Under the pieces are notes generated by a model. That model was given only the letters and a program-made list of their open reading frames with translations. It was not told the origin of the DNA and made no database searches. The position numbers and the translations under genes were made by a program. A stretch of 64,000 nt of DNA from Azadirachta indica (taxonomy: Eukaryota; Streptophyta; Magnoliopsida; Sapindales; Meliaceae). The stretch spans positions 9,383,182-9,447,181 of the forward strand of contig CM040445.1 of the NCBI GenBank assembly GCA_022749755.1, given 5' to 3'. Below, in pieces: positions 12,223 to 24,698 of the stretch (positions are counted from its first letter, which is position 1; each line of letters begins with the position of its first letter).

Positions 12223-12234
12223 TGGTATCAAACC
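12223..12234 (+). other. primer-binding site of the copia remnant
   Basis: The sequence tggtatcaaacc directly follows the LTR end. It resembles the initiator-tRNA-Met site TGGTATCAGAGC with differences in the second half. Confidence 0.65.
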
Positions 12235-14280
12235 AAATTTCTCCACTAGAAAGCTTAGAGGTATTTTTTTAATACTTGATTCTATGTGCCTTACATGTTA
12301 TAATCATATCTGAGATGATTGGATGTATTATTTATTTTCTATTGAATTTTATTGTATATAATATATGATGATTACAATAGATGGGTATGTTTTTTATGAT
12401 ACATATTTGGTCTTAGATTTTTTATTGTATGTTTATGTTGGATATGTAATTTGAGTGTTGGCTTAGAAGCCGTGTAATTACCCTCTCTATATGTTTTTTT
12501 TTTTTTTTGTAAATTAATGTACAAAATAATATGTAAACATGGACCAAGAATGGAGGACGAAGAATGCATGAAAATTTGGAGAAAAGAGGGTGGTGGCCAA
12601 AGAGAGAGCACACATGAGATATGCGTGAACAGAACATCTAGGCCAAATTATAATTTAAGAAATATTCATATTGAAATTTTGAAAACATATGTGGTCAAAC
12701 TATAATTTCTAAACATTTAAGGGTACAACAAAAATTTAAAATCTTTTTGAAAAATTTAACGAAAATGATCAAGACTTGAGCTGAATTTTCATGAATGACC
12801 ATTGTTCAAAATTGATTTAAAAAATGACTCACTTGAATTTTTTTAAAACGAAAATACAGTTATTTGAAAGTGTATATTAATCATTTTTGAAAATTTTTAT
12901 GAGGGTATTTTGGTCCAAGTTAATCATTTTTGAAATATATTTTGAATAGTAGTCATTTTAGAAAATTAAATTTAAAATTTAGTTATTGTTAAAAATCTCC
13001 CAATCTTTTTGAGGGTCTAAAAATTTTCAAAGTTTTAGGACAGCTTTGTAATAGTTCATTATTTAGACTCATTTTTTAAGATTATGAATTTTGGAAAATT
13101 TCTCATACCCATGGACATATTTAAGGTGTGAGAGACATTAAGAAGGATCAAGACCATATATATTATTGTCATATATTAGGAAAAGGGCCAAATAACTTAT
13201 CGCATGTATGATTTAATATTTTATTATGTTTAATTGTTAAATGAAAATAAAATAGATACATGTCACATGTCATATAAAAATAAAAAATGTCACATCATGC
13301 ATTACAAAATGTACATGCATTCATACATGGATTTTAATTAATGAAATTAATTAGAATAAATAATTTATATTTTTATTAAAGTGTTTCATAAATAGAATAT
13401 AAATTATAAAACTTAATTAATGAGATTAATTAAAGTGAGTAAAATCTTGAGAGATGAAAATGATTAAGTAAGAGAGAGTTTATTAAATTAATCTATATCT
13501 AAATAATCACAAACTATATGGACTTTGTTTAAGAGATTGGGTTTTAAGTGGGACTGTTTGTGACTCATCCAGCTTTTCCTTCGAATTTCTTGGAGAAATT
13601 CTATCTAAAGAGACTAAGTTTTATATGAGACCTAGCTATGACTCCTCCGATCTTTCTTGGGAGCTGTCTAAAGCTTGGTGGTTTGATGTTGGATTGAAAA
13701 CTTAAAGCCTCCATTGTTGGTCCTTTTGGATGAATTATTTAGAAGCCTAATCTTGGTGCTCCCTCCATTGCAGATAAGGTCATGCTCCTGAAGGAGGGCT
13801 ATGGTGGTTTTCTTTCAAGATTGGATCTTTTTACAGATAAAACTATTCCTAGAAGCCTTTAGTATTTTCTCCTAAAGAGATCTCATTTTAAGGGCAATCT
13901 TTGATTGGTTGAAACAATGGCCATACACTTAACTTAATTTCTGAAAAGAGATTCCCTAAAAGAATTTTTTCATTAATTAATGGCTAAAAATATGATGATT
14001 ATTATTATTGAAATATCAGTTATTTTGGTAACAATAATAATTAATAGGAGTTTTCACTTCATTGATAGAGTTATCACCTTCTCCTAGAAAGTAATATAAA
14101 TTATTTGATTAAAGCACCATAGAATATATTGTAGATTAAACTAGTTAACTGCATATGCATTTTGCATCCTACGCATCATGTAGTAATATTCAAAAGTTAT
14201 AATATAGTTATTGATAATGGTGTATATTTATTTTTAAAAGTGAATCCAATTGCATATGTACTTAATGACCATGTGCTCTC
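12235..14280. other. noncoding interior of the copia remnant
   Basis: About 2 kb without a recognisable protein separates the PBS from the gag remnant. This is much longer than a usual copia leader, so it probably includes later insertions. No terminal repeats delimiting them were recognised. Confidence 0.4.
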
Positions 14281-15400
14281 TAGGAAAAACTATGCCAAAT
14301 GAAATGGAAATTCAGACTAGACATTGTGCTCTCATTTGATAAGATCAAATGGGTGTTAACTAATCCAATCTCTTATGTTCCTATTGCTGAGTCTACTACT
14401 GAGGAGAGGCAGTATTACAACACTTAGAGGAATGTAAATGATATTGCCAAGTGTTACACACTAGCCTTTATCAATGATGCGTTTTAGGTGCAACATAAGG
14501 GCATGGACAATGTATATGACATCATGTATCACCTTCATGAGATGTTTGGTGATCAAGGACAGAAGGTCGAGAGAGAGGCTTTTCAAAGGTTTTTACCCTA
14601 TGAGCTAGACCTAAATGAGTTGGTTTGAAAGTCATCGATACCTTAACCGAGCTCAGGTTTTAGGAGCAAAGATAAATGCAAAGTCTGAGATAGATATGAT
14701 TTAGGGTCTTTGAACAACACCTTTAATCAATTTAAGATTGATTATAATTTAAATCATAAGATGTATATTTTGGAAGGGCTAATGAAGGACTTAAAGGTGA
14801 TTGAGAAAATTATCCTTGGTAAGGGGAAAACACTGAACCTTCTACTTCTCTCACTTCAAAGAGATCTTTTAAGAAAGGAAACAAGAAACAAAAAAAGAAG
14901 AAGGATACTACTCTTATTCGTAAGAAAATAATAGCCAAGATTGGAAAAAGTCAGCAGACAAATGTTTTCATTATAGCGAGGATGGACATTGGGGAGGAAT
15001 TGTCCTACCTACTCAGTTGAAAAGAAGGGTGAGCAAGGTAATGTACTCTTTCTTGAAACATGTTTTGTGGAAGATTTTATAAATACTTGGATTATAGATC
15101 TTGGAGCCACTAATTATGTCTGCTATTCTTTACAGCAGTTTCAAGTAATTAGGCAACTAAGTGAATGGGAGCTAAACTTAAGGGTAGGTAATTGAGCATT
15201 GATGCCTACTCGCACAATTGGAATCTTCTGCATCTATTTTGATAGCTATAGGTTTTTAGTTTTGAACGATTGTTACTTTGCTCCAGATTTTAAACAAAAT
15301 TTAATTTTCGTTGCATGTTTAATAAATTCTAGCTATTCCATTTCTTTTAACTAATCTGTTATTATTCTAATAAATCTTGACTCAATTAAATAGGGATCAA
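14281..15400 (+). pseudogene. copia gag and protease fragment
   Basis: Several frames together read as a Ty1/copia gag: a region like KIKWVLTNP, then YDIMYHLHEMFGDQGQKVE near 14517, then a decayed zinc knuckle (KCFHYSEDGHWG, with the second Cys lost) near 14960. The start of the retropepsin follows at 15082-15195, where the active-site motif reads WIIDLGATNYVC instead of D-S-G-A. A further piece, NDCYFAPDFKQNLIFVACL, lies near 15265-15320. Stops and frame changes are present throughout. Confidence 0.75.
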
Positions 15401-15654
15401 GGATTTAAAATATAATTAGAAGAGTAAAACGATAAATTATAGCTGGTTCTAGTTATTAGTATTCTATAAAGGGTAATTATTGGCATTCAATGAATAGATC
15501 TTTAAGATATTCAATCAGATTAGATTATAAAGTTTTCTATAAATAATTTTCAATTTAAGAGTGTAACTTTGAGCCTTTAGTGGAAATGGGTCAAAGTTAA
15601 TGGATAAAGTCCACTATAATTATAAGATAATAGTTGAGAAAAAGTTTATTGGAG

Positions 15655-16376
15655 CTTATTAATTGAATATGTCCCTCAAGCTCTCTTAAATAGCTATAGT
15701 TCTGTAAGCTAGAACATGTAGAATTAAAGGGAAGAAATATTTAATTTAATTGGATTAATTGGAGAATTAATCCTAGACATTTAATTAAATAGATTGATTT
15801 AATTATTAAATTAATAAAGGTTAATTTATAATTGGACCTATTGAATTAGGTCAACTACTTAATTAATAAGATTAATTAATGGGCTTGTTATTTAATTAAT
15901 GGTATTAATAAAATAAGTAAATTTAAGTTAAATTAGATTAATTCAAGCCCAAAAGCCAAAGTCCAATTTATATTAGCGTTAGGGTTTGGTAAAATACTAT
16001 AAAAGAGAAACTAAAGTGTGTAGTAAAATTAAAAGAACACACTACCCATATGAAAAACAAGGTAGTAACCCTAGGATTGACACAGAGCTCTCATTCTCCT
16101 TGAGTTCTGTGTGTCCAAGCCTCCCAAGCTCAACTTGTGTTATGTTTTGGCTTCATGTGTTCCTTCTAACCGTTTAATCTTCATTTTTTTTCTAATTTTG
16201 GTTTGTAGTTAATACCCACACATCAAATTCTTGTACAAAGAAGTAGACATATTTAGGAATCCAAGTTGGTAAGAAGGCACAAAAATCCAACAATATTTTG
16301 AAAACTATACCCACAAGGTCCTAGTCCCGCAGACACTTCTGTTAGGGGATTTGACCCAGATTTCACTTTGGGATCC

Positions 16377-16380
<4 letters not shown>
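15655..16380 (+). repeat. 3' LTR of the copia remnant
   Basis: The right end at 16380 and the last 340 bases are fixed by alignment with 11905-12220. The left end is estimated from the sequence gaatatgtccctcaag, which resembles the start of many plant copia LTRs. It is followed immediately by a CA repeat. Confidence 0.6.

Positions 16381-16413
<33 letters not shown>
16378..16413 (+). repeat. (CA)n microsatellite
   Basis: About 18 perfect CA units start at the last bases of the copia LTR, which ends in ...gaca. The repeat seems to have grown from the LTR terminus. Confidence 0.95.
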
Positions 16414-16415
<2 letters not shown>

Positions 16416-17960
16416 AGAAAGCCACACCCTTCCCCCACCTACACACACATATAAGAACAAACATATACATATTTAAAAATATTATGTAATCTAACACCAC
16501 TCAAATTAGTTATGAACTTTCATTTCATTTAAACAATTTCATAATATCATAAATAAAGACAGAAATCTGTGCACTTTTTCTACTTTGGATCTTAAATAGG
16601 TTGTTCTATTGTCTTTTAGATGGTGAAAAATTATACAAGAGAACTCGCTTCATAATGCAAAGACTTTGTGTTTTACTCATTGTCTTTGCTCTCTATGTTT
16701 CTATGTTTTATGAATTGATGTATTAATGCAGAATAGATCATAGAAACACTTTATTTATAGTGTTAGAAAAATAAGGAAAACTGCCTTTAATTATGATTAG
16801 ATTACGCAATTCTAATCTTAATATGAAAAAAGATTATTTTTATTTAAAGATCACTTGAAATGAAACATATCTTTTAACTCCGTATGTATTTACAATAATT
16901 AAAAATTATCCTAAATAATTAATTATTTATTTATTTAAATAAATTTAATTTATTACATAAATAAATATTATCTCACTAATTTGATTGAGTTTCTAGGCTA
17001 ACTATGTCAACCCAAGTCCAATGAAATCTATCAGTGATTATTAATTAAACATTATACTAATAGATTATTACAGAACCGAATCAATTCGGTTCTTTTCATC
17101 ACTTTGATTTGCTTCGATTGTGTTTTGGTAAGAACGAATCATTTGGTTTAATTTTTGGTTGGCTAAAAATTGAATTGAACCAAAAAAGATAGTTAATCTT
17201 AAATTTTTGAATAAAAAAGAGAATTAAATTTTGAACCAAACCAATATAAAGAAGCAACAGGCAAGAAAAACTGCTATTAAAAATATGTTAATGATTATAA
17301 AATGTAGTTTCAACTTTTTAAAATTAGTTAGAAAAACAATGAGGATATAAGAGAGAGCTCATCTCTTTTTTTTAACCTTATTATTATTGTTCATAGCATT
17401 CAAATTCTTCATTGATTTTTTTTTTTTAAGTTTTAAACCACTCATTTGTATCTTTCTCAGTTATAAAAAAAAAATATACATATTTTCTGTTTTACAAAAT
17501 ATTTTTAAAAAATAAACAGAAAAAATATATTAGTTCAAAAAATAAAATAGACTTTAAGTTGAAAAGCAATAACAAAAAAATGCATTAGAAATTATACAAC
17601 TTCTTATGTTGATAAATATGTGAAGTAGTATTAATCAAATATCATACAATATTAATGTGTAAAACACTAATTAATTTGCAAGCCTCGGTGGAAGGAAGTT
17701 ATAAATTCCCAAATTATAATTAATTAAATGCAATGAAAGCTCATTAAAAGCAGATCAGATTCTCTAGTTATTAATTGTGATTTTGTTTATAGAAATCGAG
17801 GGCGACGACATACGCACGTGCCAAAGCGCGTGAAGAACACGCGCAGCATAACGTTTTCAAGATTTGTCAAAGGTCAACCGCTTGTCTCTTTTATATCCGT
17901 CCAGAAACCCTTCACCTTGTAATAAATTAACAACGAAATTTTACATGCATTTAATTAATG
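16414..17960. other. AT-rich noncoding stretch with a MITE-like palindromic block
   Basis: No gene is seen. The block at about 17070-17240 carries aaccgaatcaattcggtt (a near-perfect palindrome) and repeated ggtt/aacc motifs, like the candidate MITE at 10172-10590. The last 200 bases are the upstream region of the DUF4378-like gene. Confidence 0.45.
17815..17895 (+). promoter_or_regulatory. likely promoter elements of the DUF4378-like gene
   Basis: A G-box core CACGTG lies at 17815-17820, in a short block with several CGCG motifs (aagcgcgtgaagaacacgcgc), unusual in this AT-rich region. A W-box-type ggtcaacc and a TATA-like tttatat (about 17890) follow. The distance to the start codon is about 490 bases and includes a small palindromic insertion. 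The assignment is by motif only. Confidence 0.4.
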
Positions 17961-17964
17961 GCGT

Positions 17965-18150
17965 AGTAAACTTTTCGTCCCTAATGTTTGAAACAATGAC
18001 AAAGTATAACATCTTTTTGTTTATTTAACATTTTAGTCACCAGTACTGCCTTCGGGCAGTACGCTGTTAAAAGGGGACTAAATTATTTAAATTAAAATAC
18101 TTGTATCATTATGTATTCTTTTGCAAACTATTGGGGACTAAAGTTCTATT
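17965..18150. repeat. small palindromic MITE-like element with a TTCG hairpin
   Basis: The block has weak inverted ends (ttttcgtccctaatgtttg and, inverted, ctttagtccccaatagtttg). At its centre is a perfect 8-bp hairpin with a TTCG loop at 18043-18062 (gtactgcc/ggcagtac). It lies in the upstream or leader region of the next gene. Confidence 0.5.
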
Positions 18151-18379
18151 ATCGCTTTATAGAATTATAATTCAAAAAAGATTTAAATTCAAAACCCCAC
18201 AAAGTAAGAAACATCATAATGCAAGTTGCTTCTCCTTCCTCTACTGTCTCTGCTATCCTCTGTAACTCTTTGTTCACTTTAATTTCTCTGCTTCTCCTTC
18301 ATGTCTTCATTTCTTAGCTGAGCTCTCTCTTTATTTGTTATAAAATCTTTTTATATTTCAAGTTAATTTTCAACTTCTA

Positions 18380-21300
18380 ATGGCTTTGATTAGTACTGAT
18401 CAAAAGCTTCTGAGAAAAAATTTCTCAGTCCAGACAAAGTCGTTGATGCTTAAAGACTATCTCAGAGATGATCTGAGTTCATGTTCATCTAGCGGTTTCA
18501 AATCATTCCCACGTCGACAATGTTGCACAACCGTCAGATTTCTCCTCGAGATCGATCTCAAAAGCACCCAGAACTCACGCAGGCCTCACAGACAGAGCTG
18601 CGACACCAAACCCAAACGCCTTCTTCAAAGAAGCCCTTGCAAAACGATCTCTGCACTGCAGAGAGCTTCGGAGGCTCTGCTTCATGCCTTCAACCAATTT
18701 CCGTTTCCTTCCGTTAAATCTCCGTCATCGTCGGCACAGCAAAAGAGAGAGAAAACACTCGTACCCAGAAGTCTTTCACTTAAGCTGTTAAAATGGAATT
18801 TTTGGAGAAAAGCCAGTAGAGGGCGAAACGAACAAACAATCGAACGGTGGAAAAAGTACCCTAATCATCTCCAAGAACAACGTCAATCGTCCGATCGGAA
18901 TACCCGTCAATGCCCCACCACAAGCATAACTTCGACAAGTAGTAGCAACAGTAAGAGCAACAGCTGGGCCGAGAGTGATTTCAGTACTGTGGATATGTTA
19001 CAGTCATCAAGTTCAGTTGAAAACGACACCGTTGAGAGTAAAAACGATGTATCATCGTCAGTCTATGAGGATTCCACCACCATCACCAACTCTGAAGAAA
19101 ACACGGAGGTACTAATTAAGTTGACAACTTTTTACTTACTTTAATTTAACAGCTTAATGTTATCTGTGATTGGCCGTTATAGTGGGAGTCAGGTATATCT
19201 TGGGAAACGATAGGGTACTTCTCGGTAGTATGGGATCTAATAGGGTTGAGCGTTTCAAGTCCTACAATGTCGCTAACAGGTCATGTACATATGCGGGATC
19301 TACGGCGATTAAATACGGAAGACCAGCCAACTTCATCATTTCATTTATTAACTAATTATATATTATTTATTGATCTGACGTTTGTCTTAATTATAATTGA
19401 TTTTGTTAGCAATGGAGTCGTTAATTCCTCTTTGTCCTTAAAGAAAATAATAAATAGGAGTTGGTAAGGGTCGTTTGAAAATGGGTGGCTTTTTATTTTT
19501 TTGTCGGTGAGAGGTGATGGGATTAGGATTAGGATTAAGTGTTGATTTGGTATGAAATTTTTATTTAATATTAAAAAATTAATAATTTTTCTGTCGGAAG
19601 ACGTCTCTAGAAAATTTGGGAGTTCATGTAAAGGCTCGGGCTTACAGCCTTTCTCTAGGTGGAAGTCTATAATTAGGGTTTTTATCAAATTTTCATTTAA
19701 ATAAATAAAAGGATAAAAGAATTATGTATGTAATTTAAAATAAGTGATATTGATTAATTTTATTCTAATTTAAATAAAAAAAATACATTAATTTTTTGAA
19801 AAAATTAATATCTATATCTTAGTGGGACTTTAATATAAATTAATTCAATAGTTTGAAGACATGCAGACATAAATGTGTATATATTAGAGGGTCTTTATAT
19901 AAATTTAAAATTTTCATACTTAAATATAATGGTTTATATTTTGGTTGAAAAATATTATTTGATTTTAAAAATTTTAAATTAAAATTTGATTGATTCGGCC
20001 AATGAATCCTACTAATGGGAAGATTTATTCAGTTAAATTAATTAATTAATTAATTAATTTGTTGTTTGATTAATTTAATTTAAACAGGAGCAAGATAAGC
20101 AACAATTTAGTCCAGTATCTGTGTTGGATTGTCCATTTGAAGACGAAAAACACATTAACTCTCCTCCTTTCGAGCACAGGCTTGCCCTTGCGCCCTTAGA
20201 AGGTAATGTATTTGTTCTCTCTTCTCTATCTAACACACTCATTTACTTGTCATGGGTTTTCTGTTGTTTTGTAAAAAATAATAATGCAAAAAAGTGTCTT
20301 GAAATGTTACTGTGTGTGTTTGATTGTTAGCAAAGAAGCTTCTTTCAAATTTTGGATTGGGGGAACTAGATTTTTAAAATATTTTAAAATGCTAAATTAT
20401 CTAATATAAAATTTTTTACTCATTTATTTTTAACATAATTATAAAAAAAAATTTTTGTAAAGTAATTACATAACTTTTACTACAGTAAATATTAGACTTT
20501 TTGGTTGTTTGATATTTATTTTTTTTAATAGTCAACAAGATATTTTAAGTATTAAAAATTCTTTTCCATCTTTTGTGTCATTTAATTGTTACTTTGAGTA
20601 GATTTGTGAAGGGTTGAAAAGCTATTTCATTTCTTAAAAGAATTAAAAATGTTTAGATTTTTTAGATGTAAAGACTTTTAAATTGTTTTTAAAACTAAAT
20701 TATCTACAATATTATTATTTTATTTTAAAAGTTATATTAAAAAAATTTATTATTTAAATAATTATCCAATTTTAATTTGTTTACTGCTAGAAGAGCTAAT
20801 AAGAAAAAGCTACACTTTAAAACCCTAAGATAGTTTAATTGCTATTGGATTATAGAGATTAAAAATTTGTGTTGATCATGTAACATGCAGGAACTAATAA
20901 ACGAAAGCTTCTGAAAAAGCTCAGACGGTTTGAAAGGCTTGGTGATCTATTAAAACCAGTGGATTTAGAGAAACGAATAGCAGCAGCATCATCGGCTCTC
21001 GACAATGAAACCTCTTCACTCAACAACAACACGTTTGATGAAAATGAAACCAAGAATAAAGCACGAGAACTACTTAAGATTGTGAAATCAACTTCTCCAA
21101 GCAGTAGTCTTACGTGTCAGGCAGCAGATAATCTCCTTTTAGACTTCTTTGAAGAAAAGATTACAGAAAATAAGCAACAGCAAATAGATCAGTTGTTGAA
21201 AGAAGCGCAAGATTGGATTGTTAATGGACAACTCAAAGAGTTAATGTTGATGGGATGGGAGGTAGAAGACGGCAGAAAGGCTTACGTTAACGATATGGAG

Positions 21301-21423
21301 AAATATGGGAGTTGGACGAATATTCTTAATGCAGTACAAGAAAAACAAGAGGTGGGTCGTAGCCTGGAGCTTCAGCTTTTCACTTCTTTGATAGATGACT
21401 TACTACTTGATCTGATCTTCTAA
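18380..21423 (+). CDS. plant-specific DUF4378-like protein (TRM/TON1-recruiting-like), 3 exons
   Basis: The exon model is 18380-19108, 20088-20202 and 20891-21423. All junctions are GT-AG and the phases agree, giving 458 residues. The start ATG at 18380 opens MALISTDQKLL, followed by LKDYLRDDLSSCSS and FKSFPRRQCCTTVRFLLEIDL, the conserved head of a family of plant DUF4378 proteins. A basic, Ser-rich middle (PRSLSLKLLKWNFWRK) leads to exon 2 (FSPVSVLDCPFEDE), a motif common in these proteins. The third exon is helical and acidic and ends SLELQLFTSLIDDLLLDLIF. Members of the wider group are often annotated as TON1-recruiting-motif proteins linked to the cytoskeleton, but no function is shown here. 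No signal peptide or membrane segment is visible. Confidence 0.8.
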
Positions 21424-22835
21424 TCATATAATTCTATTTTATTTGTTCTCCTCTCTCAGGAGAATTTTTCTTTTTTTTTTTTTTTTTTTTTTTTAGAAAA
21501 AGAAAATTATTCTTTCGGCTTTCCCTTTTAATTCCAAGCCAGTTTCTCAGATTATGACAGTTTTGATGTGTTAAGAAAGATTAATGGAGATAACCAATAA
21601 AGATTGTGAGATCATAGTTCAGTTTTGATTACAGATTGATATCATTAATTAACCAAGTCAAAGATTTACAAAAATTTTCACAGTACATTTGAGATTTTAA
21701 AATCACCATTATTCTTAGTTTTTTATGTTTTTTCTCTCATTTGTATTTAAAATCTAATAATTTATATATTTGCCAACTGCTACTGCTTGGAACAATGTAT
21801 CAATTAAACTTAATCAAATGCAAATAATTAATATATAGATTAACAATATCTTAGTCCCTAAACTAAGATACACCGACTTTTCCGATGGAGACACGACGAT
21901 TAGAAATTGAACAAGTAGTGTAACTTTTTTTTTTTTTGTCAGACGTACTTTCTACTAAATTAAATTGCTTGTGAATAGAGGGAACGTTGCTGCATATATA
22001 TTTGCTTGGATGGATTTACTTGGTTAGATTTGTTCATGCTAGGTGTCATTGTCGATGCATCGGTTTGTGAATTATGAAGTTGATGCATAACTTGTTTAGA
22101 AGGAAACATTTGAGCTATTGTAATGGAACAAATTTCTATTAAATACGTTTCAACTTTTGTAAACTTCTATATTTACATTTATATCAGGTTTTTGAGCCAA
22201 TTACGCTTGATTGTAATATTAACCTGTTACAAAGTTAAGTGTGCTAATTTGATTTCTATATTTCTCTGTAATTTGACAATTACATGTTTGGATTATCAAA
22301 TAATAAAATAAGGTCAATAATTGATTTAATACATAAAAGTACATAAAATTTTTAAAAAATATTTATCGGTACTAATAAGGTATTACAAAATAATCATCAA
22401 TCTATGATATTTAAATAATTTTGACACTACAAATTGGGAGTAGCAATTTGTGTAACGAATCGTATTTGTGTCATGTCATTAGTAGGTATAACAAAGTTTT
22501 TAATCAGCACAAAATCCGATTCATTTATTTATCAAGTCAAAAATTCAAATAATAGATATGATTCGTTTATTAATCATGTCTAAATGAATTATATATATTC
22601 CTTTCGTAATACAATTTGTTTAAATAAGATTATTTGTTTGACATAATTATTCGTTTAGACATGATTAAACAAAATTATGGGTTTTAACTTTGTTTTTCTT
22701 TGTATTTTCTGGTATGTATATAAGTAAACTTTTTCCATTTTAAATATTTTACAAATATAATAAAAATTAATAATAATTTTAAAAGAATAGTAAATGTATT
22801 TTAAATGAATAAATAAACTAAGGAGATCAAATACG
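21424..22835. other. 3' flank of the DUF4378-like gene, noncoding
   Basis: A run of about 25 thymines lies at 21471-21494, and another T run near 21926. Nothing coding is recognised up to the Athila insertion point. Confidence 0.5.
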
Positions 22836-22840
22836 AATAT
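22836..22840. repeat. left target-site duplication of the Athila element
   Basis: The bases aatat precede the 5' LTR, and the same aatat follows the 3' LTR at 33829-33833. This is a perfect 5-bp duplication. Confidence 0.85.
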
Positions 22841-24252
22841 TGATAAATGTTTAAAAGTATAAGTTTATTAAGAGAATTATTATGATTTTACACTTGAGAA
22901 TGTTATTAACTTTTCCAAAATTAAGATTTTCTTATATACTAAATTTTAAAATAAGAATTAGACTTAATAATTAATTTTGCGCAAGTTTAATGTAATGAGC
23001 ATGTCTTTTAATTCAAAACATCATTTGATACGATTCTTAGACCACAAGAATATGACTTATTTTTCTTCACAAAAATATAACTCAAAGGTCAGATCAGTTC
23101 ATGCATCTATTGGATCAAAATCGGGTTTTAACAGAACTTAACCACAGCTTAAAGCCAGCCCAACATGGTTTCGTATTTGGGCTGTATTCTCCTAAATACA
23201 TATTAGAAAATCATATGGTAGGATATTATGAAAAGCTTACAGATAGATTTACAATGTTTATGTTTCACACGTGTCCAAATTCGGAGTTCTTGGTTGTCAA
23301 AAGTAGCCATCTGTCTAAAAGATCAGTGGAGAAACTTAAACTAAACACCTTTGCTCATTTTCAACATAACTTAGGTTGTACATAATCAATTTGGTTGAAA
23401 TTTAGACCATTGGAAAGCTTATGCATGTAACTACAACTTTTAAGAGATAGTGTCAACAAATTTGGTGAATTCAATGGTCCAAAGTGTATTACAATCAGAT
23501 GGAGTATGATTAAATTGAAAGTTTACAACTTTTGTTTACACAGGTGAAATATATCTTGTTTTGCCTATATAAAGGAAGTGGTGGAAGTAATTTAGGACAT
23601 CCTTTTCCTTTGTTTTCATTCTCCCTTTCTCAATTTAGTTTTAATTACATAATGTATTGCTAAATTCCTAGTTAGGGCTAAGGGTAAAACATTGATGATT
23701 TTATAATAATTGTTCTTTGATCCTTTGCTTTGTACTTCATTGTTAAACTTTTTAATTGATTAAATACTAGATTTTACAAGTGTCTGTGGTTTGTTAGAAA
23801 TTTTGATTCATTATTACCAAATATTATATTGATTGTTTGAATGTTTTTCTACATATAAATGAACAAGGCAAATTATAGTCTTCACCATCAATTTAAAGGT
23901 CAGTCTTTTTGTTTACTTTCTTTGTTTTGAAAAGATACTTTCGTGTGTGCTTAAAATGATATTCATCTTTTGATTAATATCACTCCTTAGTTGATTCTTA
24001 ATTATATTATAAAAAAAGGATCAATAATATTTTTTATAAATTTCTTCAAAGTGATTCAATAATCCCCCAATATTTGGTAGCATTGAATTTATTTTCTAAA
24101 ATAAACAAATTAATCAAGATAATCCCTACATATTTGGACTATTGAACTTGTGGACTTATTATAACCAATTCCTTGTGAATAAATAATCAGACTTCCAAAT
24201 CTTTATTACTTGAGAACCTATACTTGGATATTACAACCTAAAAATTGTAGCA
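22841..24252 (+). repeat. 5' LTR of the Athila element
   Basis: It starts tgataaatgtttaaaag and ends with attgtagca. It is collinear with 32494-33828 and, in reverse, with the solo LTR at 36894-38269. A TATA box (tatataaa, about 23564-23571), followed by aggacatcctttt, is conserved in both LTRs and is the probable promoter core. Confidence 0.92.
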
Positions 24253-24258
24253 AGTTTT

Positions 24259-24274
24259 TAGTGCCGTTGTCAGA
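24259..24274 (+). other. primer-binding site, tRNA-Asp type
   Basis: The sequence tagtgccgttgtcaga, six bases after the LTR, is a decayed form of TGGCGCCGTTGCCGGG, the usual Athila primer site. Confidence 0.8.
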
Positions 24275-24698
24275 GAAAATTTGTATAAAGTTCAGTAAGT
24301 TCTTAAGTTATTTTCTTTACTAACTTTAACTCCTAACTCTAACATTTTTATTTATTTATTTACTTGTTGTTATTTATTTTTTAATTAGGAGGCTCAACCG
24401 CCCATTTACATTTTCATTTATGATTGGTTTTACATATACCACCTACTTTTTTGTTGTTTATGATAGACTTTTCCACCTATTTCAATTTTTTCCTTCATTG
24501 ATTATTGTGCTATTGGTTATATAATTGTTTAATTTTCAAAAGAAAGGTTGCACCACCTCTTTTCTTTTTATTTGTGTTATTCTTGTGCCAACATTTTATT
24601 TTATTATATTGTATTTTATCATGTTACCACCTTAAAGTTCTGCTCCTTCATGCTTTATTTTTCCTCTTAATGCTAATAATTTTAGATTTAAACCAAGA

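Larger units (their letters stand above)
11905..16380 (+). mobile_element. Ty1/copia LTR retrotransposon remnant, internally deleted
   Basis: A truncated 5' LTR (about 11905-12220) is followed by a PBS at 12223-12234, then a long noncoding stretch. A gag/protease fragment follows at about 14280-15400, and a 3' LTR ends at 16380. No integrase, reverse transcriptase or RNase H is visible, so it is non-autonomous and decayed. The LTR parts are collinear over about 315 bp (for example, ttcttgtacaaagaag and ccacaaggtcctagtccc in both). Confidence 0.8.

Noticed and set aside
12101..12313. Open frame across the copia LTR end and PBS
   Set aside because: It runs through LTR and primer-binding sequence and cannot be a host gene.
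16253..16438. Minus-strand open frame with a Val-Cys repeat
   Set aside because: The repeat comes from the (CA)n microsatellite and the rest is copia LTR sequence.
19183..19280. Possible extra exon in intron 1 of the DUF4378-like gene
   Set aside because: It has AG and GT borders and an open frame, but its length of 98 bases would break the phase between exons 1 and 2, which join perfectly without it.
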